Part shown: piece after piece, positions 63,540 to 64,000 of the stretch | Numbering within the stretch: position 1 is the first letter of the stretch | Layout of the letters: every line of letters begins with the position of its first letter | Position numbers and translations under genes: made by a program | Notes under the pieces: generated by a model | Databases searched by the model: none | What the model saw: the letters and a program-made list of their open reading frames with translations, nothing else | Told to the model about the DNA's origin: nothing | Source of the DNA: Mycobacterium simiae | Lineage (GTDB): Bacteria; Actinomycetota; Actinomycetes; Mycobacteriales; Mycobacteriaceae | NCBI RefSeq assembly: GCF_010727605.1 | Contig: NZ_AP022568.1 | Span: forward strand, 186,001-250,000 | Length of the DNA: 64,000 bases | Direction: 5' to 3'

Positions 63540-64000
63540 TGGCGCCCCGCCATGGCCCCGCGTCGTCGGGACTCCACAAAGCGGACGATGTCGGCGATCC
63601 AGTCCCGGTCGGTGCGCAGCGTCAAAACCGGTGCGTCACAACCGCGGATGGTGCGGGCCACGTCGGCGCGATGCGCGGCCGCGGCCTTGGCGAAGTCGTC
63701 ACGCAGTTGCGCGTCGACGGTGAATTCGCGGGTCACCCCGGTCTCGGCGTCTTGCAGCACGACGTCCCCCACGTCGGGCAGTTCGATGTCCCTGGGGTCG
63801 AGCACCTCAATGGCCAGCACCTCGTGGCGGGCGGCGATCGCGCGCAGCGGACGCATCCAGTTGATCGGTCCCAGGAAGTCGCTGATGATCACCGCCATGC
63901 CGCGGCGGCGCTCCGGCCGGCGCAATGCGTCGATGGCCACCGCGAGGTCGCCGCGCACCCCGACCGGCGCCTTGGGCATCGTCGCGATGGTGCGCAACAG
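63536..64000 (-). CDS. DUF58 protein, Rv1480-like (cut by window edge)
   Basis: C-terminal about 155 residues of a DUF58-family protein whose start lies beyond the right edge. Visible: [19 protein letters not shown] (VWA-like strand with Asp), [24 protein letters not shown] and the DUF58 C-terminal helix ([13 protein letters not shown]). Its stop overlaps the VWA gene start (GTGA), giving the moxR-DUF58-VWA order known from Rv1479-Rv1481. Confidence 0.92.
   Translation of the reverse strand: MLRTIATMPKAPVGVRGDLAVAIDALRRPERRRGMAVIISDFLGPINWMRPLRAIAARHEVLAIEVLDPRDIELPDVGDVVLQDAETGVTREFTVDAQLRDDFAKAAAAHRADVARTIRGCDAPVLTLRTDRDWIADIVRFVESRRRGAMAGRQ

Overview
The window is high-GC actinobacterial DNA from a non-tuberculous Mycobacterium that makes glycopeptidolipids (GPLs). 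Two signals lead to this: a mycobacterial housekeeping block on the right (the moxR-linked VWA/DUF58 genes, fabG1-inhA-hemH, NfeD/SPFH, mutAB-meaB, lipL, in the arrangement of M. tuberculosis Rv1480-Rv1497), and a GPL assembly and export locus on the left (a split peptide synthetase, MbtH, MmpS/MmpL4a/MmpL4b and a DrrABC-type exporter). The combination, with gmdA-epiA, many O-methyltransferases and several rhamnosyltransferase-type glycosyltransferases next to the exporter, fits the M. avium complex or a close relative. The species call is inference.

Layout. 1-11.3 kb, minus strand: mbtH, mps1 and the start of mps2. Mps1 reads C-A-T-E-C-A-T-E-C with Phe-like and Thr-like adenylation codes, which is what the D-Phe-D-allo-Thr half of a GPL needs; the third module is split between the two proteins at a TAATG junction. 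11.3-12.1 kb: divergent control region with a perfect palindrome. 12.1-21.1 kb, plus strand: mmpS4-mmpL4a-mmpL4b and drrA-drrB-drrC, with stop/start overlaps, for export. 21.1-33.5 kb: variable sugar island of gmdA, epiA, a UDP-glucose dehydrogenase, methyltransferases and GT2/HlpA-type transferases, with repeated strand changes and an AT-rich core at about 27.4-30.5 kb. 33.6-44.4 kb: four GT1 (rtfA/gtfA-like) glycosyltransferases, four TylF-type methyltransferases (two of them in near-identical direct repeats) and a sugar-nucleotide epimerase. 44.5-64 kb: core chromosome, including methylmalonyl-CoA mutase, ferrochelatase, the mycolate genes fabG1-inhA, a membrane protease, and accessory genes between fabG1 and the VWA operon.

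How the parts could work together: Mps1/Mps2 with MbtH make the lipotetrapeptide core; GT1 enzymes add rhamnose and 6-deoxytalose; gmdA/epiA supply GDP-L-fucose and the dehydrogenase supplies UDP-glucuronate for a strain-specific hapten; TylF- and FkbM-type enzymes O-methylate it; MmpS4/MmpL4 and DrrABC move it to the surface. No tRNA, rRNA, CRISPR array or insertion sequence was seen.
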